Below are positions 22,467 to 30,162 of a stretch of 44,537 bases of DNA, piece after piece. Every line of letters starts with the position of its first letter. Position 1 is the first letter of the stretch. The notes under the pieces are model-generated. The model did no database searches, was not told where the DNA came from, and was given only the letters and a program-made list of their open reading frames with translations. The position numbers and the translations under genes are program-made. This stretch comes from an uncultured Oscillibacter sp. (GTDB lineage Bacteria > Bacillota > Clostridia > Oscillospirales > Oscillospiraceae), in assembly GCA_910585245.1 (NCBI GenBank), contig CAJUCO010000018.1, forward strand, positions 1 to 44,537, written 5' to 3'.

Positions 22467-23816
22467 ATGGGACAAAAAGACTTTGCCGGAATCGGAGGAG
22501 ATATTCTCTTCGCGGCCCGGAACGAACTGTATATGAGCCTTCCCTATCTGGACACGGCCCTGTGCGCGTTGAACTTTGCCCCCGGCGGCGGGGTGACGGT
22601 GTCCCTGGCGACGGACGGCGAGACACTGTACTATGACGGGGCCTTCCTGGCCGAGCGGTATCTCCGAAGCCGGGTGTGGACCTGCCGGGCCTACCTCCAT
22701 GTGATTTTCCACTGTATGCTCCGGCACCTGGGGAAAAAGCGGGGGAAGGTGGCGGAGCTGTGGGATCTTGCCTGTGACGTGGCGGTGGAGAGTATCTTGG
22801 ACCAGCTGGACTACCCCTGCCTGAACATAGCCCCCTCTCCCCAGAGGCAGACGTTTTGCGGCGAGTGCCGGCGGGATATGCCCGTTTTGACGGCGGAGGG
22901 CGTCTACCGCCGCCTTCTCCGGCTGGCCCTGCCGGAGTATGCGCTTGCCCAGCTCCAAAGGGCGTTCTGGGTGGACGACCACGGCCTTTGGAATCCGGAG
23001 GAGCGGGACGGCGAGGACCGGAGCCACCGTCAAGACCAGAAGTGGCGGGATCTCTCCTCTAGAACGCAGACGGGGTTGGAGACGGTTCTTGCGGACAGGG
23101 GTACCGGCGGGGAGGCTGTGTTGGAACAGGTCCGGGTGGCGGTCCGGGACGACGTGGACTACCGGGCCTTTCTCCGCCGCTTTGCCGCGCCCAGGGAGGT
23201 GGCGGCGGTGGATGGAGACGCCTTTGACTATGGCTTTTACACCTACGGTCTCCGGCTCTATGGAAATTTGCCCTTGGTGGAGCCTCCGGAGACCCGGGAG
23301 GAAAAGCGCATTGAGGATTTCGTCATTGCCGTGGACACCTCCATGTCCACCTCCGGGGAGCGGGTCCGGCAGTTTTTGGCCTGTACCTACGCCATTTTGC
23401 GCAGCGCCGGGACCTTTACCCGAAAGGTCAACATCCGGATACTCCAGTGCGACGACCAGCTCCGCTCCGACGACGTGATTCGTGATTTAGAGGATCTGCG
23501 AAATTATATGGAGAACTTTCAACTTACCGGCGGCAGCGCCACGGACTTTCGCCCGGTGTTTGAACACGTGGCAAAGCTCCAGGAGGCGGGGGCCTTCGCC
23601 AGTCTTCGGGGACTGGTGTACTTCACCGACGGCATGGGAATTTACCCGGAGAAGCGGACGCCCTATGAAACGGCCTTCATCCTCCTGGGAGAGCCGCCGC
23701 TTTCCGTGAAAACGCCCCCCTGGGCCATCCGGCTGGTGCTGGAGGCGCCGGATCTGGACCGGGCGGCGGAGAACTTACCGGAGGAGCTGGACCTGGATGA
23801 GCTGCCGGAACTGTAA
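22467..23816 (+). CDS. VWA-like / putative metallopeptidase domain protein (COG3864 type)
   Basis: A 449-aa protein with an N-terminal putative metallopeptidase-like domain (about residues 15-250) and a C-terminal von Willebrand A domain (about 285-445) with an intact MIDAS motif DTSMS (290-294). In the N-terminal domain the metal-site helix reads LHVIFHCMLRH: histidines 78, 82 and 87 are kept but the expected Glu of HExxH is Val79. It may therefore bind metal without acting as a protease. VWA proteins of this type pair with MoxR AAA ATPases; one is encoded two genes downstream. The pair likely remodels or inserts cofactors into a target. Confidence 0.82.
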   Translation: MGQKDFAGIGGDILFAARNELYMSLPYLDTALCALNFAPGGGVTVSLATDGETLYYDGAFLAERYLRSRVWTCRAYLHVIFHCMLRHLGKKRGKVAELWDLACDVAVESILDQLDYPCLNIAPSPQRQTFCGECRRDMPVLTAEGVYRRLLRLALPEYALAQLQRAFWVDDHGLWNPEERDGEDRSHRQDQKWRDLSSRTQTGLETVLADRGTGGEAVLEQVRVAVRDDVDYRAFLRRFAAPREVAAVDGDAFDYGFYTYGLRLYGNLPLVEPPETREEKRIEDFVIAVDTSMSTSGERVRQFLACTYAILRSAGTFTRKVNIRILQCDDQLRSDDVIRDLEDLRNYMENFQLTGGSATDFRPVFEHVAKLQEAGAFASLRGLVYFTDGMGIYPEKRTPYETAFILLGEPPLSVKTPPWAIRLVLEAPDLDRAAENLPEELDLDELPEL

Positions 23817-23826
23817 AGGAGAGACA

Positions 23827-24417
23827 ATGTTACTTGAAATTGTAAACCGGCGCAGTATCCGCGCCTATCTGCCCAAGCCCGTTCCCCGGGCGGAGATCGA
23901 GACTGTGTTGCAGGCGGGGGCCCTGGCCCCTTCGTCGAAAAACCGCCAGACCTGGCGGTTTACCGTGACCCTGGGGGCGGGAAAGGAGGCGGCGCTGGCC
24001 GCCATGGCCCAGGGTCTGGAGATGGAAAAATGCAGGCCGCTTATGCCGGAGAGCGCCCGGTTCCTCCGGGTGGCGGAGCAATCGCTGAACATCATGAAAG
24101 AGGCTCCGGTGGTGATTTTTGTCACAAATCCCCTGGGGAGAGATCCCCGGGAACCCCTGACCCCGGAGGAGCAGATCACCGAGCTTTGCAATGTCCAGTC
24201 TGTGGGAGCGTGTCTGGAAAATATGTCCCTCCAGGCCACGGCCTTTGGCCTGGGCAGCCTCTGGATTTGCAATACCTACTTTGCCTATGACGCGCTGAGC
24301 GAGTGGCTGGGAGGTTCAGGGCGCCTGGAGGCGGCCATGGCCCTGGGATATGCCGCCGAGAACCCGCCGCCCCGGCCACGAAAGCCGCTGGAAGAGCTGG
24401 TGGAGTGGCGGGAATGA
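23827..24417 (+). CDS. Nitroreductase-family flavoprotein
   Basis: A 196-aa protein of the NfsA/FRP-like nitroreductase family, which bind FMN and reduce diverse acceptors with NAD(P)H. Recognisable blocks are IVNRRSIRAYLPKPVPRAEI at the N terminus and a central Gly/Leu-rich segment (VGACLENMSLQATAFGLGS). The substrate is not predictable. It sits between the VWA and MoxR genes (10 bp and 25 bp gaps), so it is part of the operon. That insertion into a VWA-MoxR pair is unusual and suggests it may be a client or partner. Confidence 0.9.
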   Translation: MLLEIVNRRSIRAYLPKPVPRAEIETVLQAGALAPSSKNRQTWRFTVTLGAGKEAALAAMAQGLEMEKCRPLMPESARFLRVAEQSLNIMKEAPVVIFVTNPLGRDPREPLTPEEQITELCNVQSVGACLENMSLQATAFGLGSLWICNTYFAYDALSEWLGGSGRLEAAMALGYAAENPPPRPRKPLEELVEWRE

Positions 24418-24442
24418 GCGTATTACGGAAGGACCGGTACCT

Positions 24443-25975
24443 ATGAACATCAAACAAGCCAAACAGGAAATTGCCAACACCTTGAAAGCCTATCTGGCCA
24501 AGGACTCTCTGGGAAACTACCTCATCCCCCCGGTCCGCCAGCGGCCCATTTTGCTGATGGGCCCTCCCGGTGTGGGCAAGACCCAGATCATGGAGCAGAT
24601 CGCCGCGGAGACCGGCGTGGGTCTGGTGGCCTATACCATCACCCACCACACCCGCCAGAGCGCCGTGGGCCTTCCCTTCATCGAAAAACGGATGTATGGC
24701 GGGGAGGCGTATTCCGTCACGGAGTATACCATGAGCGAGATTCTGGCCGCCGTGTACAACCTGATGGAGTCCACTGGCCTGCGGGAGGGGATCTTGTTCC
24801 TGGACGAGATCAATTGCGTTTCGGAGACCCTGGCTCCCATGATGCTCCAGTTTCTCCAGTGCAAGACCTTCGGCAACCAGCGCCTGCCGGAGGGCTGGCT
24901 CATTGCCGCCGCCGGAAATCCGCCGGAGTACAACCGCTCCGTCCGGGATTTTGACGTGGTGACCTTGGACCGGGTGAAGCGCATAGACGTGCAAGAGGAC
25001 TTTGCCGTCTGGAAGGAGTACGCCCGGCAAAAGGGACTTCACGGGGCGGTAGTATCCTACCTGGACATCAAAAAGGAGAATTTTTACCGAGTGGAAACCA
25101 CGGCGGAGGGCATCCAGTTTGCCACCGCCCGAGGTTGGGAGGACCTGAGCGAACTGTTGACGGTGTACGAGTCCCTGGGTCTCCGGGCGGGCTGGGAGGT
25201 GGTGGGACAGTATATCCAGCTGCCTCGCGTCGCAAGGGATTTCGCCAACTATCTGGAGCTCTACCACAAGTACCGGAAAATCTACCATGTGGAGGAGATT
25301 TTAAAAGGCGCGTGGCGGCCCATCACCGTTCGGGAGCTCCGGGCCGCGCCCTTCGATGAGAAACTGTCCGTCATGGGGCTGCTGCTCTCCCGCCTCTTTG
25401 AGGCGGCCAGAGACGTCCGGCGGCAGGACGCCCTTTGCGAAAGCCTCCACGGGGCTTTGACGGATTTCAAGGGGGCCCTGGCCTCCCGGAAGCCGCCCCA
25501 GGAAATTCTGGAGGCCCTGGCTCTCAGCCGCCGGGAGGAGCTGAAACGTGCCCGGAATGCGGGCCAGATGGAGAAGCAGCGCCAGACGCTGGCTCAAATG
25601 GAGATCAACGTCCTGGAGGACTACCGCCGCCGCCTTGTGGAGGAGGGCCTGACGGCCCCGGAGGCGGCCATGGAGGCGATTCGGGATTGGTTTGGCCGGG
25701 AGGTGGAAAAACGGGCCGGGGAGGCGGAGGAGACCAGGACTCAGCTGGACCACGCCTTTGCCTTTTTGGAGGAAACCTTCCGCCAAGGTCAGGAGCTGGT
25801 GATTTTCGTCACGGAGCTCACCGCTTCCGCCGACACCAGCTGGTTCATTGAGACCTTTGGCTGCGACGCCTATTTCCGCCACAACCGGGAGCTGTTGTTC
25901 GACGACACCGGCCGCCGCATTCGAGAGGAAATCATCGCCGCCAAGACGGCGGAACAGGAGGAAGGTCATGAGTGA
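24443..25975 (+). CDS. MoxR-type AAA+ ATPase
   Basis: A 510-aa protein with an AAA_5/MoxR-like ATPase domain (about residues 30-220): Walker A GPPGVGKT (40-47), Walker B ILFLDEIN (117-124), a sensor-1-like AAAGNPPEYN. The C-terminal 250 residues are mostly helical with coiled-coil-prone stretches and no domain I can name. Such ATPases act with VWA partners as chaperones for protein or cofactor maturation. The start at 24443 follows GGAAGGACC. The stop overlaps the next gene (Nfu domain) by 8 nt. Confidence 0.88.
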   Translation: MNIKQAKQEIANTLKAYLAKDSLGNYLIPPVRQRPILLMGPPGVGKTQIMEQIAAETGVGLVAYTITHHTRQSAVGLPFIEKRMYGGEAYSVTEYTMSEILAAVYNLMESTGLREGILFLDEINCVSETLAPMMLQFLQCKTFGNQRLPEGWLIAAAGNPPEYNRSVRDFDVVTLDRVKRIDVQEDFAVWKEYARQKGLHGAVVSYLDIKKENFYRVETTAEGIQFATARGWEDLSELLTVYESLGLRAGWEVVGQYIQLPRVARDFANYLELYHKYRKIYHVEEILKGAWRPITVRELRAAPFDEKLSVMGLLLSRLFEAARDVRRQDALCESLHGALTDFKGALASRKPPQEILEALALSRREELKRARNAGQMEKQRQTLAQMEINVLEDYRRRLVEEGLTAPEAAMEAIRDWFGREVEKRAGEAEETRTQLDHAFAFLEETFRQGQELVIFVTELTASADTSWFIETFGCDAYFRHNRELLFDDTGRRIREEIIAAKTAEQEEGHE

Positions 25976-26261
25976 GGATTTAAAACAGGTGGAAAACGTG
26001 CTGAATGAGAAGGTGCGCCCCATCCTGCAAAGCCACGGGGGAGAAATCGCCGTGGAGCGTTTGGAAGACGGGGTTTTGTACGTGAAACTGCTGGGTCAGT
26101 GCGCCGGGTGCCCGTCGGCGGACCTGACAAACGAGACCCTTGTGGAGGCGGAGCTCACGGCCGCCTTGCCGGAGGTGGTGCGAAAGGTGGCGGTGGTCCA
26201 GGCCGTCAGCGACGAGCTTTGGGAGCAGGCGAAAAAGCTCCTCCGGGACCACCGTTTGTAA
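25968..26261 (+). CDS. NifU-like C-terminal (Nfu) domain protein
   Basis: A 97-aa single-domain protein with the CxxC motif GQCAGCPSA (about residues 43-51), which in Nfu proteins binds a [4Fe-4S] cluster across a dimer and delivers it to client apoproteins. GGAGG precedes the ATG at 25968, which overlaps the MoxR stop by 8 nt. Coupling to the MoxR-VWA pair hints that this system handles an Fe-S client. The separate SufCB pair 8 kb away could be its cluster source. Confidence 0.9.
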   Translation: MSEDLKQVENVLNEKVRPILQSHGGEIAVERLEDGVLYVKLLGQCAGCPSADLTNETLVEAELTAALPEVVRKVAVVQAVSDELWEQAKKLLRDHRL

Positions 26262-26347
26262 AAAAGCCGGGACGGCGGGAGGCCTTGGCTCATAAATGCG
26301 TCCTTTCCCTCATAGGCTCTACCATGCTGAACATATGGGAGGACGCG

Positions 26348-26623
26348 ATGGACGATTTGCAGATGGATGAGAAATTGGCCCGGCTCCGGCGCTGCCGCCG
26401 GGACATGGACACGCTGAAAAAAGAGGCGGAGGCCATAGAGAATGAGGTCAAGGCGGAACTGGAGGCTCGGGGCGTAGATCAGGTGGAGACGGCGCACTAC
26501 AGGGTCTCCTGGAAAACCGTGGTTAGCGCCCGGTTGGACGCCAAGGCGTTGAAAGTGGAACGGCCGGAGATCTACGACCGTTACGCCGTCGCGACTGTAA
26601 CAAAGCGTTTTACCGTCACCTGA
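26348..26623 (+). CDS. Small phage-type coiled-coil protein
   Basis: A 91-aa protein with an N-terminal coiled coil (residues 5-45, KLARLRRCRRDMDTLKKEAE onward) followed by a small beta-type domain with the pattern YRVSWKTVVSARLDAKALK, then a P-E-I-Y-x-x-Y stretch and KRF-V at the end. From memory that pattern resembles tails of phage YqaJ-type recombination nucleases and small prophage proteins. No other phage gene is near, so it may be a domesticated remnant. GGGAGG is 6 nt before the ATG; the gap from the Nfu gene is 86 bp. Confidence 0.65.
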   Translation: MDDLQMDEKLARLRRCRRDMDTLKKEAEAIENEVKAELEARGVDQVETAHYRVSWKTVVSARLDAKALKVERPEIYDRYAVATVTKRFTVT

Positions 26624-26694
26624 TCCTGGGGCGCAAAAACGCCGTTGCGCCTGGTGGTCTCCGCGCCAAAACAGCAGTAAATGCCGGAGAAAAA

Positions 26695-26720
26695 GGGAGG
26701 CCGTCTTTTGACGGCCTCCC
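26695..26720. terminator. Terminator hairpin, left copy flanking repeat C
   Basis: A perfect 11-bp stem GGGAGGCCGTC with loop TTTT and its complement, preceded by five A residues (a T run on the minus strand). An identical hairpin recurs exactly 194 bp on at 26889-26914. Confidence 0.8.
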
Positions 26721-26751
26721 CTGCAGCTTGCCCAAAAAGTGCTGTTTAAAA

Positions 26752-26886
26752 TGGAGCGGAAAGGAAAAGAGCTACGAGAGAAACCCATCAGGGGTTTCTC
26801 TCGTTTTCAATCAGAAGGTTTTCAGACCTTTTGAAAGGTCTGAAAACCTTGCTCAGGCTGGCGAAAATCCTTTTTCGACAGCCTGA
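26752..26886 (+). repeat. Three-hairpin repeat, copy C
   Basis: Lead-in GGAAAAGAGCTA, hairpin 1 (CGAGAGAAACCC 26775-26786 with GGGTTTCTCTCG 26792-26803), linker TTTTCAATCAG, hairpin 2 (AAGGTTTTCAGACCTTT 26815-26831 with its complement 26834-26850), hairpin 3 (CAGGCTG 26854-26860 with CAGCCTG 26879-26885, enclosing CGAAAA/TTTTCG). It lies in a 324-bp gap between convergent genes. The rest of that gap is the flanking hairpin pair and about 70 bp of unremarkable DNA. Confidence 0.88.
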
Positions 26887-26888
26887 AA

Positions 26889-26914
26889 GGGAGGCCGTCT
26901 TTTGACGGCCTCCC
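26889..26914. terminator. Terminator hairpin, right copy flanking repeat C
   Basis: Identical to the hairpin at 26695-26720. Here it is followed on the plus strand by TTGATTTT, while the left copy is preceded by AAAAA. Joined together the two copies would make one ordinary bidirectional terminator, as expected if an element had entered and duplicated it. Confidence 0.8.
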
Positions 26915-26947
26915 TTGATTTTAGAGCGGCTGGGTGGAACAAGGCGC

Positions 26948-27880
26948 TTAGAGCTCACAGAGCTTGAGGAGGTCCTCCCAGTTCCGGTCCACTTCCTTCT
27001 GGGCATCCTCGATCATCCACTCGTTGCCGGGCTTGAACATATGGGCAAACCGGCCCTGAACCTTGAGGTATTCCACCACCGGCAGCTTGTTCTTGGGCTT
27101 GTAGCTGAGGATGTACTTGCCCTCGATGACTTCATACAGGGGCCACACGCAGGTCTCCACCGCCAGCTTGGTGATCTCCATCAGCTTCTCGCTGGGATAG
27201 CGCCAGCCTCTCGGGCAGGGGGCCATGACGTTCAAAAAGGCCGCGCCGGGGGTGTAGATGGCTTTGTGGGACTTCTCGGAGATGTCCTTAAAATTCCCGA
27301 TAAACGTGGTCTGGGCAACATAGGGAATTCCGTGGGCCACCATGATCTTCGTCAGGTTTTTCTTCTGCTGGGGCTTGCCGGGGACCACCTTGCCCACCGG
27401 GGTGGTGGTGGTGTCGGCAAAGTGGGGGGTGGAGCTAGAACGTTGAATGCCTGTATTCATGTACGCTTCGTTGTCGTAGCAGACATAGACCAGGTCGTGG
27501 CCCCGCTCCATGGCCCCGCTGAGGCTCTGGAAGCCGATGTCATAGGTTCCGCCGTCTCCGCCGAAGGCAATGAATTTGTAGGTCGCGTCAATCTTGCCCC
27601 TCTTTTTCATGGCGTGGTAAGCCGTTTCCACACCGCTCAGGGTCGCTGCGGCGTTTTCAAAGGCATTGTGGATGAAGCTGTCCTTATAGGACGTATAGGG
27701 GTACATGAAGGAGGAGACCTCCAGACAGCTGGTGGCGGAGCAGACCACCGCGTGGTCCTCCGGTTCCAACGCCCGCAAAACGGTGCGCACGGCAATGGGA
27801 CAGCCACAGCCCGCGCACATCCGGTGTCCGCCGGCGAAGCGCTCTTTCTTCATGACGTTTTCTTTCAGATTATAGGCCAT
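26948..27880 (-). CDS. porB: 2-oxoacid (pyruvate):ferredoxin oxidoreductase, beta subunit
   Basis: The thiamine-diphosphate-binding subunit (310 aa) of a four-subunit 2-oxoacid:ferredoxin oxidoreductase, which turns pyruvate plus CoA into acetyl-CoA, CO2 and reduced ferredoxin. The TPP motif is GDGGTYDIGFQSLSGAMERG through CYDNEAYMNTG, and N-terminal CAGCGC plus later Cys hold a [4Fe-4S] cluster. The start at 27880 has GGAGGGAGGAG upstream. It is the last gene of a CDAB-ordered operon, the order typical of pyruvate enzymes. Substrate specificity is inferred from overall resemblance. Reduced ferredoxin would be a partner for hydrogen metabolism. Confidence 0.92.
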   Translation of the reverse strand: MAYNLKENVMKKERFAGGHRMCAGCGCPIAVRTVLRALEPEDHAVVCSATSCLEVSSFMYPYTSYKDSFIHNAFENAAATLSGVETAYHAMKKRGKIDATYKFIAFGGDGGTYDIGFQSLSGAMERGHDLVYVCYDNEAYMNTGIQRSSSTPHFADTTTTPVGKVVPGKPQQKKNLTKIMVAHGIPYVAQTTFIGNFKDISEKSHKAIYTPGAAFLNVMAPCPRGWRYPSEKLMEITKLAVETCVWPLYEVIEGKYILSYKPKNKLPVVEYLKVQGRFAHMFKPGNEWMIEDAQKEVDRNWEDLLKLCEL

Positions 27881-27896
27881 TTTGACTCCTCCCTCC

Positions 27897-29075
27897 TTAC
27901 TCGCGCACGTCCAGGTAACGGTAGGTCTCGCCCACGTCCCCGGTTTCCACGATCTTCTCCAAATCCGCAAACACGTGCTGGATGCTCTCCACCCGCACGT
28001 CCCGGCCGCCCAGGCCGTAAATGTAGCTGATGCCCTTGGGGCCGAAGATTCCACCCGCGTACAGGCCCGCGCAGACTTCCGCGAAGATGGGGCCGCAGTG
28101 GGCGTTGAAGCTGTCGTCTTTGTCCATGGCGGCAAAGGCCTTCACGTTTTTCAGGGCGTCCGCGATTTCCCCGGCGGGGAAGGGGCGGAAGGAGCGGATT
28201 TTGATCATGCCCACTTTCTTCCCTTGGGCCCGGAGCTGTTTAATGGCCTCCCGGGCCGTTCCGGCGGAGGAGCCGATGATGATAATAGCTTCCTCGGCGT
28301 CGTCCATTTCGTATTTTTCAATGAGGCCGTACTGGCGGCCCGTCCAGGCGGCGAACTCATCCGCCACGTCCTGGATGACCTTTTTCGCGTCCATCATGGC
28401 CTGGGCCTGGGCCCGCTTGGTCTCCATGTAGTACACGGGGGTGGAGTAGGGGCCCACGGCCATGGGCTCGTCCTTGTTGAGGAGGTAGTGCTGGGGCTTG
28501 TACTCGCCCACAAACTTCCGCACCGCCTCGGTTTCCTCCAGCTCGATGTTTTCAATGGCGTGGGAGGTGATGAAGCCGTCCTGGCAGATCATGATGGGCA
28601 GGGACACCGCCTCGCCAATCCGCATGGCCTGGAGGTAGTTGTCATAGGCCTCCTGGTTCGTCTCGGCAAACAGCATCAGCCAGCCCGCGTCCCGGACGCT
28701 CATGGCGTCGGAGTGGTCGTTGTTGATGTTGATGGGGCCGGACAGGGCGCGGCAGGAGACCGCCAGAGTGATGGGCAGACGGTCGGAGGCGGCCACGTAC
28801 AGCATCTCGGCCATGTAAATGAGGCCACAGGAGGAGGTGGCGGAAATGGCCCGGCAGCCCGCCGCCTCCGCACCGATGCAGGTGGACATGGCGGAGTGCT
28901 CGGACTCCACGGCGATGAAGTCCGTGTCCACTTCGCCGTTGTCCACATAGGCGGAAAAATACTGGGGGATTTCCGTGGAGGGCGTAATGGGATACGCGCC
29001 CATGACGTCGGGGTTGATCTGCTTCATCGCATAGGCAACGGCTTCGTTGCCGGACAGTCTTTCACGAATACTCAT
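27897..29075 (-). CDS. porA: 2-oxoacid (pyruvate):ferredoxin oxidoreductase, alpha subunit
   Basis: The 392-aa alpha subunit carrying the pyrimidine-binding and transketolase C-terminal-like domains. The conserved N-terminal block is RLSGNEAVAYAMKQINPDV followed by AYPITPSTEI, and the active-site region contains ESEHSAMSTCIGAEAAGCRA. It follows porD by 15 bp and precedes porB by 16 bp. GAGGGGGG lies 9 nt upstream of the ATG. Confidence 0.94.
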   Translation of the reverse strand: MSIRERLSGNEAVAYAMKQINPDVMGAYPITPSTEIPQYFSAYVDNGEVDTDFIAVESEHSAMSTCIGAEAAGCRAISATSSCGLIYMAEMLYVAASDRLPITLAVSCRALSGPININNDHSDAMSVRDAGWLMLFAETNQEAYDNYLQAMRIGEAVSLPIMICQDGFITSHAIENIELEETEAVRKFVGEYKPQHYLLNKDEPMAVGPYSTPVYYMETKRAQAQAMMDAKKVIQDVADEFAAWTGRQYGLIEKYEMDDAEEAIIIIGSSAGTAREAIKQLRAQGKKVGMIKIRSFRPFPAGEIADALKNVKAFAAMDKDDSFNAHCGPIFAEVCAGLYAGGIFGPKGISYIYGLGGRDVRVESIQHVFADLEKIVETGDVGETYRYLDVRE

Positions 29076-29090
29076 TTTACTCTACCCCCC

Positions 29091-29399
29091 TCATTTCTCG
29101 TCCTTGACCATGGTGATGGCCCCGAAGGGGCAGACATTGGCGCAGATGCCGCAGCCCTTGCAGAAGAAGTAGTTGAAGTCCTCCCGCTGGCCGTCCTTAC
29201 TCACAGGGATTGACATATCCGGGCACACCGGGACGCAGAGCAGGCACTGCTTGCACTTGTCCATGTCCAAAACCGGCTTCATGGTCCGCCAGTCACCGGT
29301 CTCCACGACTTCGGAGGTGCCGCCCTCAAAGATGGCGCCGCCGGGGGTGATGTCTTTCCAGGTGACCTGGGGGGTCATGTCTTTTGCGAAATGGCTCAT
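29091..29399 (-). CDS. porD: 2-oxoacid (pyruvate):ferredoxin oxidoreductase, delta subunit (ferredoxin-like)
   Basis: A 102-aa polyferredoxin-type subunit with two [4Fe-4S] motifs, CKQCLLCVPVCPDM and CKGCGICANVCPFG, in its C-terminal two thirds. It carries electrons from the TPP site to external ferredoxin. Its ATG overlaps the porC stop by 4 nt (ATGA). Confidence 0.94.
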   Translation of the reverse strand: MSHFAKDMTPQVTWKDITPGGAIFEGGTSEVVETGDWRTMKPVLDMDKCKQCLLCVPVCPDMSIPVSKDGQREDFNYFFCKGCGICANVCPFGAITMVKDEK

Positions 29400-29974
29400 C
29401 CTTCCTGGACCTCCTCTATTGAACGTTTCAGGGCTCGCATATTGCCCTCGATGACTTGGGGCTTGGCGGCGAACTTATGCTGAAAGGACGCCTCCATATC
29501 GCGGATGAACTCCTGAGTTTCGACTACGCCGGAGACTTTGACAATCGCCGCCAGCATGGGGGTGTTGGGGAAGTTCTTGCCCAGTTCCTCCTCGGAAATC
29601 TTGCCCGCGTCGATGGTGCAGACCCGGCCCTCGTAGCCCTTGAGCAGGGAGCGGAGCTCGGCGGGGGATTTGCCGGAGTTGATGACGATGGCGCCTTCTT
29701 TTTTCAGTCCCGCCGTCACGTCCACGGCGGAGATGAGGGTTTCGTCTACCACCACCACATAATCCGGCTCATAGATGTTGGAGTGGACGGTGGACCGCTC
29801 CGAACTGATGCGGTTGTAGGCCGTGATGGGCGCGCCCATCCGCTCCGGGCCGTACTCCGGGAAGCCCTGGACGTATTTGCCCGTGTTGAAGGCCGCGTCC
29901 GCCAGCAGAAGCGAAGCCGTCTTCGCCCCCTGGCCGCCCCGGCCGTGCCACCGGATTTCTACCATGTCTTTCAT
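29396..29974 (-). CDS. porC: 2-oxoacid (pyruvate):ferredoxin oxidoreductase, gamma subunit
   Basis: The 192-aa gamma subunit (CoA-binding side), recognised by VEIRWHGRGGQGAKTAS near its start and by GFPEYGPERMGAPITAY. I choose ATG 29974 over ATG 29965 because AAAGGAG lies about 10 nt before it. It is the first gene of porCDAB, with a good promoter about 45 bp upstream. Confidence 0.93.
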   Translation of the reverse strand: MKDMVEIRWHGRGGQGAKTASLLLADAAFNTGKYVQGFPEYGPERMGAPITAYNRISSERSTVHSNIYEPDYVVVVDETLISAVDVTAGLKKEGAIVINSGKSPAELRSLLKGYEGRVCTIDAGKISEEELGKNFPNTPMLAAIVKVSGVVETQEFIRDMEASFQHKFAAKPQVIEGNMRALKRSIEEVQEG

Positions 29975-30020
29975 GCCTGTTTTCTCCTTTCGATTCCTCG
30001 CGTCGGCGGTGATCGATTGA

Positions 30021-30063
30021 ATTGTACCAGAAATGCGGCGGGCAGTAAAGACCTGCCCGCCGC
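30021..30063 (-). promoter_or_regulatory. Promoter of porCDAB with overlapping inverted repeat
   Basis: Minus-strand TTTACT (30049-30044) and TACAAT (30026-30021) are 17 bp apart. A perfect 11-bp inverted repeat, GCGGCGGGCAG (30035-30045) and CTGCCCGCCGC (30053-30063), covers the -35 box. It may be the terminator of the upstream antiporter gene, an operator, or both. Confidence 0.6.
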
Positions 30064-30162
30064 TGAAGGGTAAGAAAATTACGCCGGAGGTTTCAACATG
30101 AACCTGGGACCGGCGGGACGCCATGACCCGCACTGGAGGCGCCGGAAACCCCTGTGCGTTTT

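Noticed and set aside
27449..27462. A match to the MITE end (CCTGTATTCATG) inside porB
   Set aside because: It encodes the conserved TPP-binding residues YMNTGIQ, has no partner repeat and is a chance likeness.
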